From JACCTH01 sp050741915 (lineage in GTDB: Bacteria > Actinomycetota > Acidimicrobiia > Spongiisociales > ZC4RG35), in NCBI GenBank assembly GCA_050741915.1, contig JBOGEX010000095.1, positions 1 through 12,468 of the forward strand: a stretch of 12,468 nucleotides of DNA. The letters run 5' to 3'. Shown here one piece after another: positions 1 through 7,088 of the stretch (position 1 is the first letter of the stretch; every line of letters begins with the position of its first letter). The notes below the pieces were generated by a model. That model was not told the DNA's origin. It saw only the letters and a program-made list of their open reading frames with translations, and searched no databases. A program made the translations under genes and the position numbers.

Positions 1-125
1 CGGCCGGCAGGGCCGACGGCGAGGACAAGGAGCGCAGCGGAGTCCCGCAGCCGCTCGCCCCCTTGCGTGGAGCGGGCGGCGTGGTGGACGGCGCTTGCGG
101 CCGAGAGGCCCCCACCAGGCAAGCG
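1..125. other. GC-rich left edge, no assigned gene
   Basis: This edge is extremely GC-rich and all three + frames are largely open, so openness carries no weight here. The frame that later reads the 14-codon leader ORF is open from the window edge, so it could be the end of a gene cut by the boundary, but its composition (Gly/Ala/Arg-rich) gives no recognisable protein. Short inverted repeats are visible (GGCGAG at 18-23 with CTCGCC at 54-59; AGCGG at 36-40 with CCGCT at 51-55), as expected by chance in such sequence. No promoter is apparent. Confidence 0.3.
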
Positions 126-140
126 AAAGGAGCGGTGGCT

Positions 141-185
141 ATGGATCTCTATCACACCGAAACAGCAAAGGCGGTGGCCTCATGA
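141..185 (+). CDS. Possible 14-residue leader peptide coupled to the zinc-ribbon gene
   Basis: A very short ORF (MDLYHTETAKAVAS) follows the best Shine-Dalgarno sequence of this area, AAAGGAG at 126-132, with an 8-base spacer to its ATG. Its stop TGA at 183-185 overlaps the ATG at 182 of the next frame as ATGA, the usual arrangement for translational coupling. The downstream zinc-ribbon ORF has no good ribosome binding site of its own at 182, which makes coupling reasonable. The same frame is open upstream to the window edge, so this may instead be the tail of a longer gene. Function unknown; it may only deliver ribosomes to the next gene. Confidence 0.35.
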   Translation: MDLYHTETAKAVAS

Positions 186-436
186 TCGCCCCGCCGCTTC
201 GTTTCGGGATCGAACCATGCGGGTGCCTTACGGAACAACCCCGATGGTCGGTGCGGGTGTGGTGCCGTTGCCTCGAGCATGTCGACAAGTTCGTCCGAGT
301 CGAGGCCATGTACACGTTGCGTCGGTGCGAGTCGTGTCGGCGCCGTTTGGCAACGTTTCGGGTCAGCTTCGGCGACGGCGACCGCTGGCTTACTTGTCGG
401 TTCTGCGATCCGTGGGAGGAGCGCCATGAGCTCTGA
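182..436 (+). CDS. Small zinc-ribbon protein (hypothetical)
   Basis: An 84-residue protein if started at ATG 182. Its second half carries a CESC pair and a CRFC pair about 20 residues apart, a zinc-ribbon pattern, and two more cysteines lie nearer the N-terminus (CGC, WCRC). The protein could bind zinc and nucleic acid, but no family is recognised. The start is uncertain: ATG 182 is coupled to the preceding stop (ATGA); ATG 308 would give a 42-residue protein keeping only the CxxC...CxxC core; a TTG at 95 is also in frame. The end overlaps the ArdC-like gene by 11 bases (426-436), which supports a real coupled gene. It probably belongs to the mobilization operon, where small zinc proteins of unknown role are common. 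Confidence 0.55.
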   Translation: MIAPPLRFGIEPCGCLTEQPRWSVRVWCRCLEHVDKFVRVEAMYTLRRCESCRRRLATFRVSFGDGDRWLTCRFCDPWEERHEL

Positions 437-1367
437 GCGGGCCGAGGCCCTCCATGCAGAACTTGTCGAACGCGTGACGGCTCTCCAGTCTTCGGCTCAG
501 TGGCTAGAAGCGATGAGTGCCGCCGCCCGGTTCCACGAGTACTCGTTCGGAAACTGGCTGTTGATGTGGTCACAGGCCGAACAGAGGGGGATGGCGGTCA
601 CTCGCCCGGCTGGGTTCCGTACCTGGCAGCAGCTCGGCCGCCAGGTGCGGAAGGGGGAGCGGGGGTTTCAGATCCTGGCGCCGATGGTCCGCAACGTGGG
701 GGACGACGAAGGTGACGAATGCCGCCGGGTGCTGACGGGGTTTCGAGTGGCAACCGTGTTCGACGTTTCGCAAACCGATGGCGGCTGTCTCCCGGATGTC
801 GGCCCTCAGAGGTTGGCCGGCGACGATCCGACCCAGCTCTTTCACATAGCAGTTGACATGATCGCTGCGGAGGGATTCAGCTTCGGGCGTGTTCGCCTGC
901 GAGGCCCGAACGGGGTCACCAATCCGATCGCCCGGACCGTGGTGGTGGACGACCGACTCAAGGCTGCCCAGCGGACCAAAACGACCGTTCACGAGCTTGC
1001 GCATGTCCTGATGCACGCCGGCACCCCCGGGTTCGAGTGTCGGGGCCGGGTCGAGGTGGAGGCCGAGTCGGTGGCGTACGTGGTCTGCCGAGCGGCTGGG
1101 CTCGACACATCGGCCTACTCAGTGCCCTATGTAGCCGGGTGGGCTCGCAACACCGAGGATCCCACCCGAACGCTGTTGGTCACCGCCGAAACGATCGTTC
1201 GCACGTCCCGCCGCATCCTAAGCCGGATCGACCAGACCCAAGCGTTCCCGGTCGAACTGATGCATACCGGATCATTACAATGGACAGTGAGCGCGGATAG
1301 CGATATAATGCTGGCGAACGTTGTGGGATCGGTTGGACCGGGGTCGAGAGGAAGGAGCGCCTCGTGA
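426..1367 (+). CDS. ArdC-like antirestriction protein with zinc-metallopeptidase domain
   Basis: A 313-residue protein. Residues about 25-90 match the ArdC N-terminal pattern (DUF1738 type): the segment FHEYSFGNWLLM, then GFRTWQQLGRQVRKGERG and ILAPM. ArdC proteins bind single-stranded DNA and protect incoming plasmid DNA from restriction. The C-terminal half has a zinc-protease signature HELAH (residues 189-193) followed by the acidic run E210, E212, E214 before SVAYVV, as in ImmA/IrrE-like peptidases, where a downstream Glu is the third zinc ligand. I chose ATG 426 because GGGAGGA at 414-420 sits 5 bases upstream and the conserved region begins soon after; the in-frame extension back to 279 runs over the zinc-ribbon gene and looks non-coding. 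It overlaps the previous gene by 11 bases and ssb by 4 (GTGA). The last 35 residues or so look unconserved and their DNA contains a promoter. Confidence 0.85.
   Translation: MSSERAEALHAELVERVTALQSSAQWLEAMSAAARFHEYSFGNWLLMWSQAEQRGMAVTRPAGFRTWQQLGRQVRKGERGFQILAPMVRNVGDDEGDECRRVLTGFRVATVFDVSQTDGGCLPDVGPQRLAGDDPTQLFHIAVDMIAAEGFSFGRVRLRGPNGVTNPIARTVVVDDRLKAAQRTKTTVHELAHVLMHAGTPGFECRGRVEVEAESVAYVVCRAAGLDTSAYSVPYVAGWARNTEDPTRTLLVTAETIVRTSRRILSRIDQTQAFPVELMHTGSLQWTVSADSDIMLANVVGSVGPGSRGRSAS
1281..1309 (+). promoter_or_regulatory. Near-consensus sigma-70-type promoter inside the 3' end of the ArdC-like gene
   Basis: TGGACA at 1281-1286 (one mismatch from TTGACA) and a perfect TATAAT at 1304-1309 are separated by exactly 17 bp. 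Transcription would begin near 1316, about 48 bases before the GTG of ssb. The surrounding sequence is locally A/T-rich compared with the rest of the operon. It would drive ssb, the zinc-ribbon gene and the relaxase independently of the ArdC-like gene. Seen directly; activity is inferred. Confidence 0.6.
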
Positions 1368-1774
1368 ATGTCACCGTCGCCGGAAATCTCTGCGCCGATC
1401 CCGAGCTACGTGAGACCCCGGGGAAAGTGCCGGTGGCCGACCTCCGCATCGCCGAGAACCGGTACAGCAAGGCAGCTGACGGTGAGAGGAGCACCGATAC
1501 CAGCTTCTTCACCGTGGTTTGTTGGCGGCATCTCGCCACCCACGCCACAGAGTCGCTGCACCGTGGCGATCGAGTGGTGGTGGTGGGCCGGCTACGCCAG
1601 GACACCTGGACCACCGATACTGGCGAGAAGCGAAGCCGCTTTGTGATCGACGCTGAAGACCTGGCCGCCTCGATTCGATTCGCCACGGTCGCAGTCACCA
1701 AGGCCAGCCGTTCAGAGGAACCGGAAGGCCCGGTCACCTACGACCCCGAAGACCCGACCCGCCCGTTCGAGTGA
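1364..1774 (+). CDS. ssb: Single-stranded DNA-binding protein (SSB)
   Basis: A 136-residue SSB with one OB-fold spanning roughly residues 1-108. Recognisable elements are the start MNVTVAGNLCADPELR, the TSFFTVVCWRHLA strand with W54, and the GDRVVVVGRLRQDTW segment. SSB coats single-stranded DNA as tetramers and, on conjugative elements, protects the transferred strand. The C-terminal tail is short and ends DPEDPTRPFE, an acidic end resembling but not matching the canonical DDDIPF tip that recruits host repair proteins, so partner binding may differ. The start is GTG 1364, with GAAGGAG at 1351-1357 six bases upstream; the GTGA overlap with the preceding gene suggests coupling. It is shorter than chromosomal actinobacterial SSBs (about 160-180 residues), consistent with an element-borne paralogue. 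Its stop overlaps the ATG of the next gene (TGATG). Confidence 0.92.
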   Translation: MNVTVAGNLCADPELRETPGKVPVADLRIAENRYSKAADGERSTDTSFFTVVCWRHLATHATESLHRGDRVVVVGRLRQDTWTTDTGEKRSRFVIDAEDLAASIRFATVAVTKASRSEEPEGPVTYDPEDPTRPFE

Positions 1775-2187
1775 TGTGCAAACCCTGTCGGAACTGTGAT
1801 GCCGGTCGCTCTCTGAACGACGTAGGGCTTTGCACTCCTTGCCGGGACACTCTGCGATTCGTGGTGCGACCCGAGGCCCATCGCGAGCATTATCGCCGCA
1901 ACCTCGCCGCCGAGACCCTGCGCCATCAAGAGGTCGAGCGGCTCGGAATTGTCACCATCACCAGCCTGCCCCGGGACAACTCGCTGTGGATATGCGACTT
2001 GTGCAACGCCCAGATTCCCGTAGCCGGCGAGCACACCCTCATCCCCCTCATGGGTGGATACGCCCTCTGCATCCCCTGCGCGACCGACTTTCCCTTCTGG
2101 CCAGACGGCTGGACCCGGCCTATCCCGAGAGCCTGTCGGTGCGGAGCCTGCCAGCGACCCCTACTCGCCGCCTCCACGGTCGCCTAG
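1774..2187 (+). CDS. Cysteine-rich multi-zinc-ribbon protein (hypothetical)
   Basis: A 137-residue protein beginning MCKPCRNCDAG. Cysteines come in three clusters: C2/C5/C8 with C20/C23, then C74/C77 with C99/C102, then C121/C123/C126. The first two are good zinc-ribbon or knuckle pairs; the third may pair with an unseen partner. Between them is a charged helical stretch (residues about 33-57). The protein therefore probably binds two or three zinc ions, and nucleic acid or protein binding is plausible, but I do not recognise the family. ATG 1774 overlaps the ssb stop by one base (TGATG); a GTG at 1771 is an alternative adding one residue. It lies between ssb and the relaxase, suggesting a role in DNA processing for transfer, such as a relaxosome accessory factor or regulator. 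That role is inference from position only. Confidence 0.75.
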   Translation: MCKPCRNCDAGRSLNDVGLCTPCRDTLRFVVRPEAHREHYRRNLAAETLRHQEVERLGIVTITSLPRDNSLWICDLCNAQIPVAGEHTLIPLMGGYALCIPCATDFPFWPDGWTRPIPRACRCGACQRPLLAASTVA

Positions 2188-2250
2188 ATCGGGAACCCGC
2201 ATGCCAGTCACCACCTTCCAGACGACCGGGCGTTTCATCACTACACAGTT

Positions 2251-2265
2251 GCAACCTGCGGTTGC
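2251..2265 (+). repeat. Inverted repeat (hairpin) just upstream of the relaxase
   Basis: GCAACC (2251-2256) and GGTTGC (2260-2265) form a perfect 6-bp stem around a TGC loop. It ends immediately before the relaxase ribosome binding site (GGGGAG, 2266-2271). It could be part of an oriT, a binding site for an autoregulator, or an mRNA structure that limits relaxase translation. The 90-bp gap holding it is the longest unassigned stretch between the zinc-ribbon gene and the relaxase. Confidence 0.4.
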
Positions 2266-2277
2266 GGGGAGATAACG

Positions 2278-5200
2278 ATGCAGACGATCGGCAAGCTGGT
2301 CGCTTCTCAGGCGTCCTATTACACCGACCAGCTGGTCCACTCCGTGGGGGAGGACCGGCCTGTGCTCCGCCCCGCAGGAGCGGATCAGGTCGACTACTAC
2401 TCCGGCCACGAATCCCCATCCAGATGGATGGGTACCGGACTCGAGCGGGTGAACCTCTCGGCCAATGGCGAGGTCGACACAGAGATCTTCGCCCAGGTCA
2501 TGAGCCACATGACGCCGTCAGGTGATTCGATGACCCGACTTTTCGCCGGTCACGGGAGAGTGGCTGCCTTCGACCATACCTTTTCAGCCCCCAAGTCGGT
2601 TTCCCTCTTGTTCGCGTTTGGTGACGATCAGACCCGTCAAGCGGTGGTGGACGCTCATCGGGTCGCTGTTGAGGAAGCCATTGGGTACATGGAAGCCCGG
2701 TGCTCCCAATCTCGAATCGCGACCAAACACCGCGATGGGGAGGGGAAGTGGAGGGTGAAAACCCGCTCGGTCAACTCCGAGGGTTACTTGGCTGCCGCCT
2801 TCGACCACTACACCTCCCGGGCCAACGACCCCCAGGTCCACACCCATGTGGTTGTTATCAACCGGGTTTGGGCCGACGGGGGATGGCGAGCCATCGACGC
2901 CAAACGGGCCTATGCCCATGCCAAGGCCGGCGGAACCGTCTACCAAGCCTTGCTACGCAACGAGCTTACCTCGAATCTGGGCGTGTCCTGGAAGCCGGTC
3001 GTGAACGGGATGGCCGATATCGACGGCTTCTCACCGGAGCTGATCCGCCACTTTTCCACCCGCCGTAGCGAGATCGTCGAAGCCGTCGATCGTTTCATCG
3101 CCCAGCACGGTGGTGAAGCCCATCCCCGGGTCTGGCAATCTTTCACCCTCGAGACCCGCCAGCCGAAGTCCTATCCCGCGGGTGAGGTCGCGGTTGCTCG
3201 CAGGATGAAGGACTATGGGATAACCGGCACCGTCGAATCTCGCTGGTTTCAGAAAGCGATCGACGCACCCGAAGATGTGATTGGTGCAGTCGAACGGGTC
3301 GTCAACTTTGGCCGTCAGGGCCTTCGGCCCACCGAAGAACAGGTCGTCGAAGCTGCCACCGCCCTGACCGAATGGGTCACCGACCGTCAATCCGTTTTTA
3401 CCGAGCGTGACCTCCTCGCCCAAGTCGCCTCTCTCTACCCCGACGGAGGAACAGCTTCGGAACTAATCGGAACCACCGAGGCCCTGTTGGGTGTAGCGAA
3501 AGCCACCGGCGCCGTCCTCACCATCATCCCCACTGGTTCAGGCGAACTCACCCTGCCCGACGGAATCACGCTTACCCCAGATGAGGTGGACCTGGTGACG
3601 ACCGACCGATCCGGTTGGATCGCCCAAGGATCGACGGTCCGATTCCGCGCCCTTCCTGGGGAGCCTCGCTACACGACTCGGACCCAGCTCGAACGGGAAG
3701 CTCGAGTACTCGCTGCAGTCAACGCCACCAGCCCTATCTCAGCAGACTCGACCACTCTCGAAGCATCGATCGCTGCCCGCGGACTTGTCGTCGACCAAGC
3801 CGCCGCCGTTCGCAGCCTGTCGCATCTGAATGGCAGGCTGGTCGCCTTGGTAGGACCGGGCGGGTCCGGCAAGACCTACGCCATTGCGGCTTACGCAGAC
3901 GCCGCCCAGGCCGCAGGAAGTCCCGTAATAGGCGTCGCCACCTCCGCCTCAGCCGCCCGCAAACTAGGCGACGACCTCGGCGACCGATGGAACGGCACCA
4001 TCGCCATGCTCCGCAGCCACCTCGATACCGCCGGTCGGCCACTCCAGCCGGCAACCATGGTTCTCGTCGATGAGGCTTCCATGGTGTCCACCGCCGATCT
4101 CGCCTGGCTGGTCGGCAAGGTTGAGGAGTGCGACGGGAAGTTGATACTGATCGGCGACCCCAAGCAACTCCCATCGGTCGACTCGGGCGGACTGTTTCAT
4201 CGGATCGTCGCCAATGGACAACAGGTGTCCGACGAGCTGACGCTGGTCAACCAGCGGCAACAACTCGACGTCGACCGTCAGAACCTGATTCGGCTCCGGC
4301 GGGGAGAGATCAGCGCCGCGGTCCACGACTACTCGGAAGCCGGACGGCTTCATCTCGGCCGGGACGAATACGCCACCAAGGCAGCCATGGTCGACGCCTG
4401 GTGGGAAGACGTTCAACACCAGGGCCTCGACCAAGTCCGGATGCTTGCCTCTCGGCACGACGAGGTCTGGATGCTCAACCAACTCGCCCGAGTGAACATG
4501 ATCGACTCAGGGCTACTCAACGGACCGGCCTTGATCAACCGGTGGGGGCTCCAGTTCCAGGCTGGTGACCGGATCGTCGTACGGGACAACTGGTACTCGC
4601 ACTCCGATCTTCGCAACGGCCAAACCGGCACCGTCGTGACCATCGATCTTCAGCTCGGTGTCCTTCGTTTCCGCCGCGACCTCGACGGGGAGGTCATCGA
4701 CCTTCCGAAGCAGTACGTCGATCGGGACGTTGACCACGCCTACGCCCAGACGATCCACACTTCTCAAGGGCAGACCTTCGAGGTTACCCACCTCTACTCG
4801 GACGCCGGGGTCAAAGCCGAGCACGGATACACAGCCCTTTCCCGAGCGCGCGGTGAAACCCATCTTTGGCTCAACGACTCCGTCGGACCACTCGGGGAGT
4901 GCACCCACATTCACGGCGACCCTCTTCGCGAGAATCGGATCGAAGAGTTGGTTCGACAGCTAACACAGTCGGTGATCGAACCGCTCGCGCATGACCAGGG
5001 CCTTTCGGTCCCGACTGCTACAGATCGCCAACTCATCGAATGGCGCGACGAGCTGACAGCGACCATACGGCAGAGCCCGGTTGCCGAGGATTTCACCGAC
5101 GAGTTCGTCGCTATCGAAGCCGCGATCGACGAAGCACACGCTGTCGCCGAGCGTTTGAGGACGAGCGGTGCCCGAGCCCAGGTCGAGCTCATTGAGGCGC

Positions 5201-5571
5201 AACGCGATGCGATCGCCGACCGAATGGACATGCGTCAAGCATGGCTCGAGCAGAATGCGGAGCTCTTCCACCGCTATGCCCTTGTTGCGGATGAAATCCA
5301 ATACCGCGTCTACGCGCGAATCGCTCTCTACGAGATCGACCCACCCGAGGATCTCCTTATCGGTATTGGTCCGAAGCCGGCTGATGCCGAACTGGCGAAG
5401 ATGTGGCGGACGTCGACGGCGGAATACACGGAGGCCAGGATGGTGGCCGGTGATCAGGTTGACCTATTAAACGCGGGAGTCCTCGCTGGGATGAGATGGC
5501 GAGACGTGACCAGCCGTCACCCGGATGAACTCACCACCGAGCGCGCTCCAGTGCTCAAGCTGGTTGGGTAG
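2278..5571 (+). CDS. MobF-family conjugative relaxase-helicase (TrwC/TraI type)
   Basis: A 1097-residue relaxase that would nick oriT, attach covalently to the 5' end, and unwind the transferred strand. The N-terminal relaxase domain (about 1-300) shows tyrosine pairs Y14/Y15 and Y40/Y41, the TFSAPKSVSLL motif with D99, and the metal-binding histidines H177, H188 and H190 in FDHYTSR and DPQVHTHVVV. The helicase half is SF1: Walker A GPGGSGKT (526-533), Walker B VLVDEAS (595-601), LIGDPKQLPS (motif III, from 624), the C-terminal motif HTSQGQTFE (from 827) and ALSRARGE (from 853). Residues from about 880 onward are charged and probably helical, with no recognised domain. The length is typical of actinobacterial MobF proteins. 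ATG 2278 follows GGGGAG with a good spacer. No coupling protein or type IV secretion gene is visible in this window, so self-transmissibility cannot be judged. Confidence 0.95.
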   Translation: MQTIGKLVASQASYYTDQLVHSVGEDRPVLRPAGADQVDYYSGHESPSRWMGTGLERVNLSANGEVDTEIFAQVMSHMTPSGDSMTRLFAGHGRVAAFDHTFSAPKSVSLLFAFGDDQTRQAVVDAHRVAVEEAIGYMEARCSQSRIATKHRDGEGKWRVKTRSVNSEGYLAAAFDHYTSRANDPQVHTHVVVINRVWADGGWRAIDAKRAYAHAKAGGTVYQALLRNELTSNLGVSWKPVVNGMADIDGFSPELIRHFSTRRSEIVEAVDRFIAQHGGEAHPRVWQSFTLETRQPKSYPAGEVAVARRMKDYGITGTVESRWFQKAIDAPEDVIGAVERVVNFGRQGLRPTEEQVVEAATALTEWVTDRQSVFTERDLLAQVASLYPDGGTASELIGTTEALLGVAKATGAVLTIIPTGSGELTLPDGITLTPDEVDLVTTDRSGWIAQGSTVRFRALPGEPRYTTRTQLEREARVLAAVNATSPISADSTTLEASIAARGLVVDQAAAVRSLSHLNGRLVALVGPGGSGKTYAIAAYADAAQAAGSPVIGVATSASAARKLGDDLGDRWNGTIAMLRSHLDTAGRPLQPATMVLVDEASMVSTADLAWLVGKVEECDGKLILIGDPKQLPSVDSGGLFHRIVANGQQVSDELTLVNQRQQLDVDRQNLIRLRRGEISAAVHDYSEAGRLHLGRDEYATKAAMVDAWWEDVQHQGLDQVRMLASRHDEVWMLNQLARVNMIDSGLLNGPALINRWGLQFQAGDRIVVRDNWYSHSDLRNGQTGTVVTIDLQLGVLRFRRDLDGEVIDLPKQYVDRDVDHAYAQTIHTSQGQTFEVTHLYSDAGVKAEHGYTALSRARGETHLWLNDSVGPLGECTHIHGDPLRENRIEELVRQLTQSVIEPLAHDQGLSVPTATDRQLIEWRDELTATIRQSPVAEDFTDEFVAIEAAIDEAHAVAERLRTSGARAQVELIEAQRDAIADRMDMRQAWLEQNAELFHRYALVADEIQYRVYARIALYEIDPPEDLLIGIGPKPADAELAKMWRTSTAEYTEARMVAGDQVDLLNAGVLAGMRWRDVTSRHPDELTTERAPVLKLVG

Positions 5572-5650
5572 ATGCCGGAACCACCGCGAGGCTCGAGATT
5601 GCTTGATGGAATCGTCAAATGACCAATGAAAGAACGAGTGACTCGATGCC

Positions 5651-5692
5651 AAGGGTCGGATTTTCACCTCGTTTTTTGAACAAAAGGGTCGG
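5651..5692 (+). repeat. Short direct repeat in the gap after the relaxase
   Basis: AAGGGTCGG occurs at 5651-5659 and again at 5684-5692, a 33-bp period close to three helical turns, with a T-run (TTTTTT, 5672-5677) between. It lies in the 224-bp gap (5572-5795) that otherwise contains no gene. It could be an operator for the following gene, or chance. Confidence 0.25.
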
Positions 5693-5745
5693 GTTGCGCT
5701 GCGACCTATGCCACTACTTCTTTCGGTCTCCAGCTCAAGGTTCTC

Positions 5746-5774
5746 TTGATCGGGCCTAGTGTCGCGCTTATTCA
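5746..5774 (+). promoter_or_regulatory. Weak candidate promoter for the HEPN gene
   Basis: TTGATC (5746-5751) and TATTCA (5769-5774) are 17 bp apart and would start transcription near 5781, about 15 bases before the TTG start at 5796. Each box matches consensus only partly (four of six and three of six). The gap is A/T-richer than its surroundings and some promoter is needed here, since the relaxase ends 224 bp upstream. Confidence 0.25.
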
Positions 5775-5795
5775 GCGTCGAGTAGCCGACTTCGT

Positions 5796-7073
5796 TTGAC
5801 CAGCAAAGCCACGCTTTCGGAGCGGCTCTTCGTCGGTTCAGTAGACGACGATGAACTCGCAACTGTTCTCTCATCTGTACTCCCTCGTGGGGCACAGTTC
5901 CGTCCCGGGGAGGTTGAGTATCGGACATTGGCAGATGAATGGGTGCTGAGTCTTGAGTACCGAGAGGGCATCGTGTCGGGCGCGAAGCCTGGACCAGCGA
6001 TAACGGAGGGCATTATCCGAGAGATCGAGGAACGAGTCAACCAGGATCTGCTCACACGAAGTAATCAGAAGGTTTGCCGCTGGACGATGTTCAGTGGGAG
6101 ACCTGTCGAGGGATGGTGCCGATATCGAAACCAGTTTCAGATTGTCCCTGCGCCGCCCGAAGCCCCACGCCCTGACGTTCTGATCGCTGAACATCCTTTC
6201 ATTGTGGATTTCGTGTTCAATGACTCTCCTAACTTCATAGTCCGCAACCTCCGGGCCAGCCGCAGAGCGTACGAGCTTGAACTCCTGCTCGACGCTCTTC
6301 TTTCACAGAGGATCACGGCGCCAAGCGCTCGTTCTCGCCACCACTGGGTCTTCGCACCGATCGGCTCCGATCCGCCGGTGTTGTGGACCAACGAGGGCTA
6401 CATAATTCCGGGTTTCCGATTCCTCGTCGATGAGATGCCTGAGGTCGAGTCGGGCACCTTGCCGCTTGCTGGAGTCCATTCAGAAAAGTACTACGACTCT
6501 CTAGAGGGCTACTCAGACACTCTTACCGTTCCGACGACGTTCGAAAGCCTTCTCGACGCTTTCGACGCGCTCGCCGGTGACGACCGAAACAGGTTTCTGC
6601 GAGCCTGCTATTGGCTTCATGTTGCAGGCGCTATCTGGGACTACACGCAGTCTCTTCATCTCACCTCCTTGATCAACGCGATCGAGTGCCTGGCGAGTGT
6701 GGGATCCGAACGATCGGAACCGGAACGGCCCAGCAGGCTCTTCAAGGATTTCATGAGGGAGTACGCACCAGGGAGTCCGAGTGGCACCAAGCTGGATCGA
6801 ATCTATGGTTCGCGAAGCCAGATCGCCCATGGCGAGCGGTTGCTTCATTATGACCAGTCACCAAGCGGACGAGGCCTAAGTCAGGAGTGGGCGACCGATC
6901 GCGAGGTTGGCAACGACGCGTTCGTCTTGAACCGAGGTGCTGTAGTGAACTGGCTCTGGCGTAACCACCTTTCATCCTCGGAGAATCTCCTCAAACGCGG
7001 CTTACCTACAGGCAAGCCAGCAACGCCCGGCACGAAGAGTGGAGTAACCGTTATCACCCCGAAACAGAGGTGA
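5796..7073 (+). CDS. HEPN-domain protein (ApeA-like C-terminus), putative RNase
   Basis: A 425-residue protein. The C-terminal third (about 265-375) looks like an ApeA-type HEPN domain: a helix with CYWLHVAGAIWDYTQ, then LTSLINAIECLAS (E297), then YGSRSQIAHG. This last segment gives the HEPN catalytic motif R340-x4-H345. HEPN proteins of this kind are usually metal-independent RNases in toxin or antiphage roles. The N-terminal 250 residues match no family I recognise and may be a sensor region. The start is TTG 5796, the only candidate after an in-frame stop at 5757-5759; no clear ribosome binding site is present, so a later start (TTG or GTG around 5926-5944) is possible. By eye the base use is less GC-biased than in the relaxase, which may mean separate acquisition. 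It converges with the next gene 15 bp away. Confidence 0.7.
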   Translation: MTSKATLSERLFVGSVDDDELATVLSSVLPRGAQFRPGEVEYRTLADEWVLSLEYREGIVSGAKPGPAITEGIIREIEERVNQDLLTRSNQKVCRWTMFSGRPVEGWCRYRNQFQIVPAPPEAPRPDVLIAEHPFIVDFVFNDSPNFIVRNLRASRRAYELELLLDALLSQRITAPSARSRHHWVFAPIGSDPPVLWTNEGYIIPGFRFLVDEMPEVESGTLPLAGVHSEKYYDSLEGYSDTLTVPTTFESLLDAFDALAGDDRNRFLRACYWLHVAGAIWDYTQSLHLTSLINAIECLASVGSERSEPERPSRLFKDFMREYAPGSPSGTKLDRIYGSRSQIAHGERLLHYDQSPSGRGLSQEWATDREVGNDAFVLNRGAVVNWLWRNHLSSSENLLKRGLPTGKPATPGTKSGVTVITPKQR

Positions 7074-7088
7074 CATCGCCGATTCGGG
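7058..7088. terminator. Candidate hairpin between convergent genes
   Basis: CCCGAA (7058-7063) pairs with TTCGGG (7083-7088), and inside it GGTG (7069-7072) can pair with CGCC (7077-7080). The structure spans the end of the HEPN gene and reaches the stop of the opposing gene at 7089. It has no T-run on either side, so it is at best a weak bidirectional terminator. Confidence 0.25.

Noticed and set aside
279..425. Upstream extension of the ArdC-like reading frame to 279
   Set aside because: It overlaps the zinc-ribbon gene for almost its full length, has low-complexity composition, and the strong ribosome binding site at 414-420 fixes ATG 426.
67..429. 120-codon + strand ORF in another frame
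   Set aside because: Arg/Pro-rich shadow typical of GC-rich DNA; the overlapping frame has paired CxxC motifs and coupling to its neighbours.
2249..2276. TTGCAA...GATAAC before the relaxase as a promoter
   Set aside because: The implied transcription start would fall inside the relaxase coding sequence; the boxes are part of the hairpin and ribosome binding site.
1830..2525. 231-codon + strand ORF
   Set aside because: Arg/Pro/His-rich shadow spanning the end of the zinc-ribbon gene and the start of the relaxase, both of which carry clear motifs.
5467..5928. 153-codon minus-strand ORF across the gap after the relaxase
   Set aside because: Composition is unconvincing, it overlaps two + strand genes, and it has no recognisable domain.
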